A stretch of 64,000 nucleotides of DNA from Ruminococcus sp. (GTDB taxonomy: Bacteria > Bacillota > Clostridia > Oscillospirales > Ruminococcaceae). This document shows, one piece after another, positions 50,914 to 58,547 of this stretch. The DNA lies in contig NZ_DXUU01000002.1 in the NCBI RefSeq assembly GCF_019417665.1, forward strand, positions 1-64,000. Reading direction: 5' to 3'. Within the stretch, counting starts at the first letter, position 1. Every line of letters starts with the position of its first letter. The notes beneath the pieces were generated by a model, which was not told where the DNA came from, did not search any database, and saw nothing but the letters and a program-made list of their open reading frames with translations. Both the position numbers and the translations under genes were made by a program.

Positions 50914-50925
50914 ATAATCGATTAT
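50914..50925. promoter_or_regulatory. 12-bp palindrome downstream of the nitroreductase -10
   Basis: ATAATCGATTAT is a perfect palindrome at about +1 to +12 of the predicted transcript, a plausible HxlR operator. Confidence 0.5.
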
Positions 50926-50959
50926 AATTTGCAAGCTGTACAGCCGAAAGGAATTTATC

Positions 50960-51465
50960 ATGGAGTTTTCCAAACTGATCACGGAAAGGCATTCTGTGCG
51001 GAGCTATCTTCCGAAACACGTAGAACCTGAGAAGCGAAACGCCATTTAAAAGCTGGACGAATTGCCCCAACTGCTGCAAATTTACAGCCGGTTCAGGTAT
51101 TGGTTCTGGAACATGAATCCAGCCTTACAAAGCTGGGAAATGCAGTAAACATCTATGGTGCACCCTTGGCATTTCTTGTATGTGCTGACCACAGCACCGC
51201 ATGGAAAAGACCCTTTGATGAAAAGCAAACCACTGATATTGATGCTTCTATTGTGACTGACCATATGATGCTGCAAGCAGCATCTCTCGGTCTAGGCAGC
51301 GTCTGGATCTGCTATTTCAAACCTGATATCCTGAAAAAGGAATTTAACATTCCCGGCCATCTGGAGATTGTTAATATTCTTGCAGTCGGATATACCAATG
51401 AAAAGGCTGTCCATCCAAAGGAACGAAAGAGCTTAGACAAATTTGCTTTTTTTGAGCAACTATAA
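50960..51465 (+). pseudogene. nitroreductase family protein, single-base frameshift
   Basis: The ATG at 50960 (ribosome-binding site AAAGGAA) encodes MEFSKLITERHSVRSYLPKHVEPEKRNAI and then meets TAA at 51046. The rest (KAGRIAPTAANLQPVQVLVL..., to 51465) is in another frame. Adding one T to the TTT at 51045-51047 restores a continuous protein of about 168 aa with the FMN-binding RHSVRSY and the family APTAANLQPVQ. It therefore looks like an otherwise intact FMN-dependent nitroreductase with a 1-nt deletion in a homopolymer. The cause could be recent inactivation, phase variation or a sequencing error. Confidence 0.88.
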
Positions 51466-51494
51466 CTACACTATTTTTTCTATGATATGACGCA

Positions 51495-51536
51495 AAAACT
51501 CTGCTGTATGGGGATTGTCCTGTACAGCAGAGTTTT
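51495..51536 (+). terminator. intrinsic terminator of the nitroreductase locus
   Basis: AAAACTCTGCTGTA / TACAGCAGAGTTTT, 14 perfect pairs. Confidence 0.88.
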
Positions 51537-51613
51537 ATGATGACCACCTTTTCTCAAAGTGCATCAATACAATATTCCTTACGCCAATACTAAACATAAT
51601 CAAAAAAACAGAA

Positions 51614-51646
51614 AAGTCTCCGAAAGCACGTGGCTTTCGGAGACTT
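51614..51646 (-). terminator. terminator of rplM-rpsI
   Basis: AAGTCTCCGAAAGC / GCTTTCGGAGACTT stem with 5-nt loop, followed on the minus strand by TTCTGTTTTTTT. Confidence 0.92.
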
Positions 51647-51671
51647 ACAATATCTTTGAAAAGTAAAAAAT

Positions 51672-52073
51672 TTATCTCTTTGAGAACTGCGGAGCACGAC
51701 GTGCTGCCTTCAGACCATACTTCTTTCTTTCCTTCATTCTCGGGTCACGAGTGAGGAAGCCAGCCTTCTTCAGAACCGGACGCAGTTCCGGGCTGTAAAC
51801 CAGCAGTGCACGGGAAATGCCGTGACGGATTGCACCAGCCTGACCAGTAACGCCGCCGCCAGTAACGGTGCAAATCACATCCATCTTGTCCATGTTGTCA
51901 GTCAGATTAAGAGGCTGACGAACGATGAGCTTCAGGGTGTCCAGACCGAAATACTCGTCAATATTTCTGCCGTTAATGGTGATATTGCCAGTACCCGGAT
52001 ACAGACGAACTCTTGCAACAGAGTGCTTCCGTCTGCCAGTACCATAGTAGTATTTAACCTTAGATTCGTACAT
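51672..52073 (-). CDS. rpsI: 30S ribosomal protein S9
   Basis: A 133-aa protein with YYGTGRRKHSVARVRL, GGGVTGQAGAIRHGISRAL and the C-terminal tail KKYGLKAARRAPQFSKR that reaches the P-site tRNA. It is in the standard rplM-rpsI pair, 18 nt after rplM. Confidence 0.98.
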   Translation of the reverse strand: MYESKVKYYYGTGRRKHSVARVRLYPGTGNITINGRNIDEYFGLDTLKLIVRQPLNLTDNMDKMDVICTVTGGGVTGQAGAIRHGISRALLVYSPELRPVLKKAGFLTRDPRMKERKKYGLKAARRAPQFSKR

Positions 52074-52091
52074 CTTTTCTGCTCCTTTCCC

Positions 52092-52520
52092 TTAGAACTC
52101 GCAAACTTCCGGCTTCTGTGCCGCCTGCTTGTGCTCTGCGCCCTTGTAGGTACGCAGACGCTTCAGCTGGTTTGCGCCCTGGGTATTGTGCGGGAGCATT
52201 CCCTTGACAGCGATCATCATTGCTTCATCTGCTTTTTCTTCCATCATAACCTTGTACTGCGTCTTCTTCAGGCCGCCGATCCAGCCAGTATGCCAGTAAT
52301 AATACTTCTGCTCCAGCTTGTTGCCGGTGAGAACTGCCTTGTCGCAGTTGATGATGATAACATGGTCACCACAGTCTACATGCGGTGCAAATGTCGGCTT
52401 GTGCTTGCCGCGCAGCAGGTGCGCAGCCTGTGCCGCAACACGTCCCAGCGGCTTTCCAGCAGCGTCCAGAACATACCACTTGCGGTCTACTTCGCCGACT
52501 TTCGGCATAGTTGTTGCCAT
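52092..52520 (-). CDS. rplM: 50S ribosomal protein L13
   Basis: A 142-aa protein with RKWYVLDAAGKPLGRVAAQA, HVDCGDHVIIINCDKAVLTG, GMLPHNTQGANQLKRLRTYK. The ATG at 52520 is chosen because GGAGGA lies 9 nt upstream; the ATG at 52535 would overlap that site. It is the first gene of the pair. Confidence 0.97.
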   Translation of the reverse strand: MATTMPKVGEVDRKWYVLDAAGKPLGRVAAQAAHLLRGKHKPTFAPHVDCGDHVIIINCDKAVLTGNKLEQKYYYWHTGWIGGLKKTQYKVMMEEKADEAMMIAVKGMLPHNTQGANQLKRLRTYKGAEHKQAAQKPEVCEF

Positions 52521-52656
52521 AGTAAATTCCTCCATCTAAACTTCTATCAAAAATAATCTCGGTTCCGCAAAAAGCAGGAACCAGGCAGAGGGCAGTTGGG
52601 TCAGACTGCACTGCCGGCATTGCGCAAGATTATAACCGGTCTCTCTGACAGTACAA
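52521..52656 (-). promoter_or_regulatory. L13 mRNA leader (autoregulatory candidate)
   Basis: A leader of about 135 nt between the promoter and rplM. It includes a GGTTCC/GGAACC hairpin followed by a T-rich run. Firmicutes carry a known L13 leader element at this position; the exact consensus was not verified here. Confidence 0.5.
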
Positions 52657-52661
52657 AAAAT

Positions 52662-52691
52662 ATTATAACATAAAACATCCGAAAATGTCAA
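52662..52691 (-). promoter_or_regulatory. promoter of rplM-rpsI
   Basis: Minus strand: -35 TTGACA (52686-52691), 18-nt spacer, -10 TATAAT in the extended form TGTTATAAT (52662-52667). Confidence 0.9.
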
Positions 52692-52785
52692 GCCAAAACC
52701 AACAGATTTTCTTTCGATTTTCAGAAGAATTTCCTTGTGAATTTTGTGCATGTTGCCATTTCGGGAAAGAGAACGTCCTGCATAC

Positions 52786-52814
52786 TTGCAATTTTTTCAA
52801 AACTGCGATATAAT
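52786..52814 (+). promoter_or_regulatory. promoter of the DUF2185 gene
   Basis: -35 TTGCAA (52786-52791), 17-nt spacer, -10 TATAAT (52809-52814). Confidence 0.82.
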
Positions 52815-52882
52815 AGTATATCAGCAGTCCGGCATCTAAGACAATCAGACCGGAACCGCACAGAACGCAGGAGGTGTTTTAT

Positions 52883-53218
52883 ATGTATCCCAGGCATTCA
52901 GAGAGGTCTGCACAGCTGGTATTTCTCACACGCCGTGCCTATGAGACAAAGCAGATCCGCCTATTGCTGCGTACAGACGCTGTCTGTGACGAGCGTGACA
53001 CAGGCTGGCAGCTGCTCCACGGAAATGAAACGGGGCTGGAGCTTGCCAACCCGGAAAACAGTCTTTTGATCTCCGTAGATCGTGCCCTGGAACTAGAGCC
53101 ATGCCTGACCCCCCTTCTCACGGCGCACACGCCGCCGGCAAAGATGGCATATGCCTATGACGAAACGACAGGGGCATTTCTCCCTACAGCATATCCGGAA
53201 GATCCGCCCACTTGCTGA
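52883..53218 (+). CDS. DUF2185-like protein
   Basis: A 111-aa soluble protein. TGWQLLHGNETGLELANPENSL and the flanking acidic pattern resemble DUF2185, a family also listed among polymorphic-toxin immunity proteins (Imm33-like). No toxin gene is adjacent, so an immunity role is not supported. The ATG at 52883 has AGGAGG 8 nt upstream. It converges with a small membrane-protein gene. Confidence 0.7.
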   Translation: MYPRHSERSAQLVFLTRRAYETKQIRLLLRTDAVCDERDTGWQLLHGNETGLELANPENSLLISVDRALELEPCLTPLLTAHTPPAKMAYAYDETTGAFLPTAYPEDPPTC

Positions 53219-53229
53219 GAACCCGGCAG

Positions 53230-53403
53230 TCAACCGGTGATCACGTGGCTGGCATCTGCATTGGCGAGGATCATATAGTACACCAGACACGCAAGAATAC
53301 ATACAATAAAGAAAGCGACGACCACCCGAAACCGAAAGCGAAGAAACGGTTTCGGCTTGTGGATATCGTCCACACGGCGCAGCTGTTTTTGCTTTTTACT
53401 CAT
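53230..53403 (-). CDS. 57-aa single-pass membrane protein
   Basis: A basic N-terminus (MSKKQKQLRRVDDIHKPKPF) then one membrane segment (VVVAFFIVCILACLVYYMIL, about 27-46) and a short tail. No family was recognised. The start at 53403 has AAGGGAG upstream and a matching promoter at 53435-53463, so it is probably a real gene despite its size. Confidence 0.65.
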   Translation of the reverse strand: MSKKQKQLRRVDDIHKPKPFLRFRFRVVVAFFIVCILACLVYYMILANADASHVITG

Positions 53404-53434
53404 AATCAAACTCCCTTCGCAGCGATCTGATTCT

Positions 53435-53463
53435 ATTATACGGGATTTGCATGGATTTTGCAA
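53435..53463 (-). promoter_or_regulatory. promoter of the 57-aa membrane-protein gene
   Basis: Minus strand: -35 TTGCAA (53458-53463), 17-nt spacer, -10 TATAAT (53435-53440). Confidence 0.8.
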
Positions 53464-53554
53464 GACTTTTTTCTATGAATGCTAGAAATATACTTTTTAT
53501 AGTTACAATAAAAGGTAAAACTGTAAGGGCGAACTACTATTCAGTACATCTACT

Positions 53555-53802
53555 GCAAATGTCCCACTGGGACATTTGCAAAATCTCACTTACTGAAAAG
53601 TCGTTACAAGGGGAAAGCAGTCTTGTTCGCTTTCCCCTCGAAAAGCTGTCGCTTTTCTCACCCCTTTTCTCCGTGCGCCGAAAATACGGCGCAGGGTATT
53701 TCGCCGTCTGCGGACGGCGACCAGGGCTTCTCGCCCTGGACCTCGCCAGCATTTTTGAAAAATTGCTGGACCAAAAAACTTCATTACCAAGCGTCTTTTT
53801 TG
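53555..53802. repeat. non-coding island of eight consecutive hairpins
   Basis: Between the small membrane gene and asnB lie eight near-adjacent hairpins: a 12-bp-arm palindrome with 1-nt centre (53555-53579), GGGGAAAGC/GCTTTCCCC (53610-53637), GAAAAGC/GCTTTTC (53640-53657), GCGCCG/CGGCGC (53675-53692), TCGCCGTC/GACGGCGA (53701-53720), CCAGGGC/GCCCTGG (53721-53739), CCAGCA/TGCTGG with an inner A/T stem (53746-53769) and CCAAAAAA/TTTTTTGG (53771-53802). It has the look of the dispersed palindromic repeat islands common in Oscillospiraceae genomes. Reading frames across it are by-products. Confidence 0.8.
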
Positions 53803-53866
53803 GAATAGGAAAGAAACATTTTAAATTCCATCTTGAAATAAATCACCCCAGAAAGGAGCCATTACT

Positions 53867-55741
53867 ATGTGTGGTTTTGTAGGATTCACCAATCACATTG
53901 ACAATTCCAACGTTGTCCTCCAGGAAATGCTGGACAAAATCCGTCACCGTGGACCGGATGCTGAGGGAACTTACATTGACGAGCATATTGCTCTGGGACA
54001 TCGCCGCCTGAGCATCATCGACGTTTCCGATGCTGGAACCCAGCCTCTTTACAGTGAGGACGGCAATCTGGTTCTGGTCTATAACGGCGAGATCTATAAT
54101 TATCAGGAGATCCGTTCCCGTCTCGCAGAAGCAGGCTATCACTTTACCACACAGACAGACTCTGAGGTACTCATTTACGGTTATCGAGAATACGGCCCAT
54201 CCCTGCTCCAGCAGCTGCGGGGCATGTTCTCCTTTGTCATCTGGGATAAACAAGAGCAAACTCTGTTCGGCGCACGGGACTTTTTCGGCATCAAGCCCCT
54301 CTATTATGCACAGATGGGAGAGACTTTCCTCTTCGGCTCGGAAATCAAGAGCTTCCTGAGCCATCCCCATTTCAAAAAAGTACTCAACACCACCGCACTG
54401 GAAAACTATCTAACCTTCCAGTATTCCCCCTGCGACGAAACCTTTTTCCAAGGTGTCTACAAACTGCCGCCGGCACATTATTTCATCTACAAAAACGGCA
54501 AATTCGAGATGACACGGTACTGGGATGTCCACTTCAAAGCGGACGAAAAACCGGATCTGGACACCTGGGTAAACCGCATCTCCGATACCTTCCACAACAG
54601 CGTAGAAGCTCATAAGATCGCCGATGTCGAAGTCGGTTCGTTCTTGTCCAGCGGCGTGGATTCCAGCTATGTGGCAGCCATCGCCAATGTGGATAAAACT
54701 TTTACGGTAGGTTTCGGCACAGAAGAACGCTATAACGAAATTGGCTGGGCAAAAGGCTTTTCTGAAGCGATTGGCAAGAAAAATTATAACAAGGTGATCT
54801 CCCCGGAAGAATATTGGGAAAAGCTGCCCATGATCCAGTATCATATGGATGAACCTCTTGCCGATCCTGCCGCCATTGCCCTGTATTTCGTGTGCAATCT
54901 GGCATCCCAGTCCCTGAAAGTTGTTCTGTCCGGCGAGGGTGCGGATGAAATCTTCGGCGGCTATAATGTATACAGCGAACCCGGCGGCTCTGCCTATGAC
55001 AAGCTGCCCCGTGGTCTGCGCCGGGGTATTGGTGCCATTGCTGAAAAAATGCCGGCACACCGGGGCAGAAACTTCCTGGTACGTAAAGGCAAAGATCTGG
55101 AAGAACGCTTCATCGGCAACGCCTATATGTTCACGCCGGAAGAACGCAGATCACTTCTGAAAATGCGCACCAATGCGCCTGATCCCATGGTGATCACCAA
55201 GCCTTTTTATGATAAGGTGCAGGATCAGGACGATGTCACCAAAATGCAGTATCTGGATCTGCACATGTGGATGGCTGGCGATATCCTGCTAAAAGCCGAC
55301 AAAATGAGCATGGCAAACTCGTTGGAGCTGCGTGTTCCGTTTTTGGATAAGGAAGTCATGGCACTGGCAGAGCAGATCCCCACACGGTATCGTGTGACAC
55401 GGGAATCGACTACGGACGAAAAAACGCCCTATATCACCAAATATGCCATGCGTCTGGCTGCCAAAAAGGATACACCGCCTGAGACAGCAAAGACGGCTGC
55501 CAAGAAAAAGCTGGGCTTCCCGGTACCCATTCGTGTATGGCTGAAGGAAGACAAATATTATCAGATCGTGCGGGATCGTTTCGAGAGCGATGAAGCGAAC
55601 CGGTTCTTCCATACAGAAAAGCTGGTACACCTGCTGGACGAACACCGTGCCGGAAAAGCTGACAACAGCCGTAAGATCTGGACGCTGTATATGTTCCTGG
55701 TGTGGTATCAGGTTTACTTCCCGGAAAATTGTGAAGCATAA
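53867..55741 (+). CDS. asnB: glutamine-hydrolysing asparagine synthetase
   Basis: A 624-aa protein of normal AsnB length. The N-terminal class II glutaminase starts MCGFVGF with nucleophile Cys2, then RHRGPDAEGTY, LGHRRLSIIDVSDAGTQPLY and VLVYNGEIYNY. The C-terminal synthetase has the PPi loop SSGVDSSYVAA, LADPAAIALYF, VLSGEGADEIFGGY and ADKMSMANSLELRVPFLD. It makes Asn from Asp, Gln and ATP. AAAGGAG precedes the ATG. Uma2 and HD-domain genes follow closely (33 and 12 nt), so a three-gene transcript is likely. Confidence 0.96.
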   Translation: MCGFVGFTNHIDNSNVVLQEMLDKIRHRGPDAEGTYIDEHIALGHRRLSIIDVSDAGTQPLYSEDGNLVLVYNGEIYNYQEIRSRLAEAGYHFTTQTDSEVLIYGYREYGPSLLQQLRGMFSFVIWDKQEQTLFGARDFFGIKPLYYAQMGETFLFGSEIKSFLSHPHFKKVLNTTALENYLTFQYSPCDETFFQGVYKLPPAHYFIYKNGKFEMTRYWDVHFKADEKPDLDTWVNRISDTFHNSVEAHKIADVEVGSFLSSGVDSSYVAAIANVDKTFTVGFGTEERYNEIGWAKGFSEAIGKKNYNKVISPEEYWEKLPMIQYHMDEPLADPAAIALYFVCNLASQSLKVVLSGEGADEIFGGYNVYSEPGGSAYDKLPRGLRRGIGAIAEKMPAHRGRNFLVRKGKDLEERFIGNAYMFTPEERRSLLKMRTNAPDPMVITKPFYDKVQDQDDVTKMQYLDLHMWMAGDILLKADKMSMANSLELRVPFLDKEVMALAEQIPTRYRVTRESTTDEKTPYITKYAMRLAAKKDTPPETAKTAAKKKLGFPVPIRVWLKEDKYYQIVRDRFESDEANRFFHTEKLVHLLDEHRAGKADNSRKIWTLYMFLVWYQVYFPENCEA

Positions 55742-55774
55742 ACGAAATAAACGACCCTTACAGCAGGTGATTCT

Positions 55775-56329
55775 ATGAACAATGCGACCCATACGCAAAA
55801 ATATACGGCAGAAACCTATTATGATACCGTAAAAAACACCTCTCAGCTAACGGAACTACTAGATGGCGAGATCGTTGCCATGGCGTCCCCCAGCATCTTA
55901 CACCAACGTATCTCCGGCGGATTATACCGCAGGCTCGGCAGCTATATCGACGCCAACCACGGCGGCTGTGACACCTTTATTGCGCCAACAGATGTGAAAT
56001 TGGATGAAGAAAACATCGTAGTTCCGGATGTATTTATCGCCTGTCATGCAGACTGGTTCGACAGCCAGAAATATAATGGTGCACCGGATTTTGTAGCAGA
56101 AGTTGTTTCCTCCAACCGCAGCGATGATTTTGACCGTAAGCTCTGGCACTACCGCACCAGCGGTGTCCGGGAATACTGGATCATTGACCCTCAGCACCAA
56201 AAAACCGTAACCTATTTCTTTGAGGAAAGCCAAATACCCCATATTTACACCTTTGATACACCGATTCCCATGCGGATCTATCAAAATCATCCAGATCCCC
56301 TGACCATCTGCATTCAGGATCTGCTCTGA
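55775..56329 (+). CDS. Uma2 family (DUF820) restriction-endonuclease-like protein
   Basis: A 184-aa protein with the PD-(D/E)xK fold of Uma2: LDGEIVAMASPSILHQRISG, VVPDVFIACHADWF, GAPDFVAEVVSSNRSDDFDRK (Asp, Glu and Lys catalytic set) and GVREYWIIDPQHQ. The family is widespread and mostly uncharacterised; nuclease activity is inferred from the fold. It follows asnB by 33 nt and precedes the HD-domain gene by 12 nt. Confidence 0.88.
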   Translation: MNNATHTQKYTAETYYDTVKNTSQLTELLDGEIVAMASPSILHQRISGGLYRRLGSYIDANHGGCDTFIAPTDVKLDEENIVVPDVFIACHADWFDSQKYNGAPDFVAEVVSSNRSDDFDRKLWHYRTSGVREYWIIDPQHQKTVTYFFEESQIPHIYTFDTPIPMRIYQNHPDPLTICIQDLL

Positions 56330-56341
56330 AAAGGAGACACC

Positions 56342-57010
56342 ATGTCAAGCCACGTCACCTATGCCTATATCCGACAAAATCCTGATATCCGGGAATATAT
56401 CCGCCGTGCCGACATGGCACTGGCTGCCATCGGCTATACAGAACATTCCTTTGCCCACGTGGAAAAAGCAGCCCATACCGCTGCCATGATCCTGGAGACT
56501 CTGGAATATCCGGCAAGAGAAATTGAACTGGCAAAGATCGCTGGTTTTCTCCATGATATCGGCAATGTTATCAACCGTACAGACCACGCCCAGAGCGGTG
56601 CCGTCATGGCATTCCGTCTGCTGGATCGGTTGGAAATGCCTGTAGACGAAATCTGTTCCATCATCTCCGCCATCGGCAATCACGACGAGGGAACAGCACA
56701 ACCAGTGGATGCCATCTCTGCTGCGCTGATCATCGCCGACAAAACCGATGTACGCCGAAGCCGTGTCCGAAATACGGATTTTATGACCTTTGATATCCAC
56801 GACCGTGTGAATTATGCCGTGGAATATTCCAATCTCCATTTCAGCGATGACCTGAAATCCATTGTGCTGGATCTGAAAATTGATACAGAGATCTCTTCCG
56901 TGTTGGAATACTTCGAGATCTTCATGGAACGTATGCTGCTGTCCAAACGTGCAGCACTGTTCTTTGACCGGAAGTTCAAGATGTATATTAACGGCAGCAA
57001 TATATTATAG
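56342..57010 (+). CDS. HD-domain phosphohydrolase
   Basis: A 222-aa protein. The HD pattern is visible as HSFAHVEKAAHTAAMIL, GFLHDIGNVINRTDHAQSGA and GNHDEGTA, followed by ALIIADKTDVRRSRVR. The metal-binding His-Asp pair is intact. HD proteins of this size hydrolyse nucleotides or cyclic nucleotides; the substrate is unknown. AAAGGAG is before the ATG. It ends a probable asnB-Uma2-HD transcript. Confidence 0.85.
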   Translation: MSSHVTYAYIRQNPDIREYIRRADMALAAIGYTEHSFAHVEKAAHTAAMILETLEYPAREIELAKIAGFLHDIGNVINRTDHAQSGAVMAFRLLDRLEMPVDEICSIISAIGNHDEGTAQPVDAISAALIIADKTDVRRSRVRNTDFMTFDIHDRVNYAVEYSNLHFSDDLKSIVLDLKIDTEISSVLEYFEIFMERMLLSKRAALFFDRKFKMYINGSNIL

Positions 57011-57097
57011 GCAGCAAATATTGAAGCTGCAATCAGACTCTGAAAAGACAGCCACCCCACTTTTTTTGAAAATCCCCAGAAAAAACGACAAAAACGC

Positions 57098-57126
57098 TTT
57101 ACAAACCACTGGAAATGTGCTATAAT
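57098..57126 (+). promoter_or_regulatory. promoter of pyrB
   Basis: -35 TTTACA (57098-57103), 17-nt spacer, -10 TATAAT (57121-57126), 304 nt before the pyrB start. Confidence 0.82.
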
Positions 57127-57144
57127 GTGAAACGAAAGTACGTT

Positions 57145-57204
57145 GTGGTTTTACATGACAAAAACCATTGGAGAAACCGCTTCGAGAAATCGAGGCGGTT
57201 TTTT
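57145..57204 (+). promoter_or_regulatory. attenuator-like leader of pyrB
   Basis: AAACCGCTTCG (57174-57184) and CGAGGCGGTTT (57191-57201) form a terminator followed by TTT. GTGGTTT (57145-57151) can instead pair with AAACCGC (57174-57180), which would break the terminator, or with AAAACCA (57161-57167) in a small hairpin. The layout fits transcription attenuation of a pyrimidine gene. Confidence 0.6.
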
Positions 57205-57223
57205 CTTCAGCGCATTGTTTTCT

Positions 57224-57388
57224 TAGAGCCTGTTCAGTATCTTTTTATGTGCGGATTTTCGAGCATAATTTTGTCGTTTACAAGGAAAAAATCCGCAGGC
57301 ATACTGACGTATGGCAAGGATTTTCGACGCAGTTAACGGCAAAATCTGCCGAAAGGACGTGCGAAAAAAGATGCTGAACAGGTTCTTA
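57224..57388. mobile_element. 165-bp MITE-like element in the pyrB leader
   Basis: Terminal inverted repeats of about 23 bp: TAGAGCCTGTTCAGTATC... at the left (57224) and ...GATGCTGAACAGGTTCTTA at the right (to 57388), mismatched at a few positions. The interior encodes no transposase. It lies between the attenuator and the pyrB ribosome-binding site, lengthening the leader. Confidence 0.75.
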
Positions 57389-57430
57389 TCCATTTATTTT
57401 ATACTAATTCAAACACGGAGGTATCGTATA

Positions 57431-58516
57431 ATGATTTCACCTTATCCGCATCTGATCGACCTGAATGATTACCCGGTTTCCTGGTGGAAACAAGTGGTAG
57501 ATCTGGGAGAACAGATCAAAGATCACCCGGAGATCTACGCCGGCGCGTGCAGCAACAAAATCATGGCGACCCTGTTCTATGAACCGTCTACCCGGACACA
57601 GATGTCTTTCCAGACCGCTATGCTGCGTCTGGGCGGCAGACTCATTGGCTTCGACAATCCAGCAAATTCCTCCGTCTCAAAGGGTGAGACCCTTAAGGAT
57701 ACCACGAAAATTGTCAGCGGCTATGCGGATATTCTGGTCATGCGCCACCCTGTTGCCGGTGCAGCAAAGGCAGCAGCGCTTTCCGCAGACTGTCCGGTCA
57801 TCAACGCTGGCGACAGCGGTCATCTCCACCCCACCCAAACGCTCACAGATCTGCTGACCCTCCAGTGCGAAAAGGGACGCCTTGACCATCTGACCATCGG
57901 TCTGTGCGGCGACCTCATCAACGGCAGAACTGTACACTCCCTGCTGAAAGCCATGTCCTGTTTCCCAGGGAACCGGTTTATCCTGATCTCCACCCCGGAG
58001 TTGGGACTGCCGTCCTATGTAAAGGACATCCTGAACGCAAGCAACTGCGAATTCGAGGAGATCTCCTCTCTGGAAGAGGCTCTGCCCCAGCTGGATGTAC
58101 TGTACATGACACGAATCCAACAGGAGCGTTTCGCCAGCCGGGAAGAATATCTGGCGCAGAAGGACACTTATATCCTCACCACCAAAAAAATGCAGGCGGC
58201 AAAAAAAGATCTCGTCGTGCTCCATCCCCTGCCCCGTGTGGATGAGATCGAAGTGGCACTGGACGACGACCCCCGTGCCATGTACTTCAAGCAGGCACGC
58301 TATGGCATGTATGTGCGCATGGCACTGATCATTACCATGCTGAATCTGGACACCCACACTACACTGCTTCATGGCAAGACCGTACCGGGTGCCGCCTGCA
58401 AAAATCCCAATTGTATCACCTGCACCGAAACATACCTGCCCAAGAGCTTCATTCCCATCGGTGATTCTCTGCTGGAATGCGAATTTTGTAACGAACGGCT
58501 TCTGATGGAGCACTAA
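57431..58516 (+). CDS. pyrB: aspartate carbamoyltransferase with C-terminal zinc domain
   Basis: A 361-aa protein, longer than the usual ~305. Residues about 1-305 are the catalytic chain: FYEPSTRTQMSFQTA (carbamoyl-phosphate site), NPANSSVSKGETLKDT, RHPVAGAAK, NAGDSGHLHPTQTLTDL, HPLPRVDEIE and the terminal QARYGMYVRMAL. The last ~45 residues add CKNPNCITCTE...CEFCNERL, resembling the zinc domain of the regulatory chain PyrI without its nucleotide-binding domain. It makes carbamoyl-aspartate for pyrimidines. The ATG at 57431 has GGAGGT upstream; the frame extends to 57311 only through the MITE. Confidence 0.92.
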   Translation: MISPYPHLIDLNDYPVSWWKQVVDLGEQIKDHPEIYAGACSNKIMATLFYEPSTRTQMSFQTAMLRLGGRLIGFDNPANSSVSKGETLKDTTKIVSGYADILVMRHPVAGAAKAAALSADCPVINAGDSGHLHPTQTLTDLLTLQCEKGRLDHLTIGLCGDLINGRTVHSLLKAMSCFPGNRFILISTPELGLPSYVKDILNASNCEFEEISSLEEALPQLDVLYMTRIQQERFASREEYLAQKDTYILTTKKMQAAKKDLVVLHPLPRVDEIEVALDDDPRAMYFKQARYGMYVRMALIITMLNLDTHTTLLHGKTVPGAACKNPNCITCTETYLPKSFIPIGDSLLECEFCNERLLMEH

Positions 58517-58547
58517 GACATTTTCGAACAATACAAAGGGAATATAC

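Noticed and set aside
52883..53218. Toxin immunity protein role for the DUF2185-like gene
   Set aside because: No toxin, secretion or contact-dependent genes are adjacent, so the immunity label used for part of the family is not supported.
53451..53882. Plus-strand open frame of 143 codons across the hairpin island
   Set aside because: It simply reads through the palindromic repeats and overlaps the asnB start. The antisense frames there are equally open.
57115..57430. N-terminal extension of PyrB or a leader protein through the MITE
   Set aside because: The conserved ATCase N-terminus and ribosome-binding site place the start at 57431. The upstream frame is MITE sequence.
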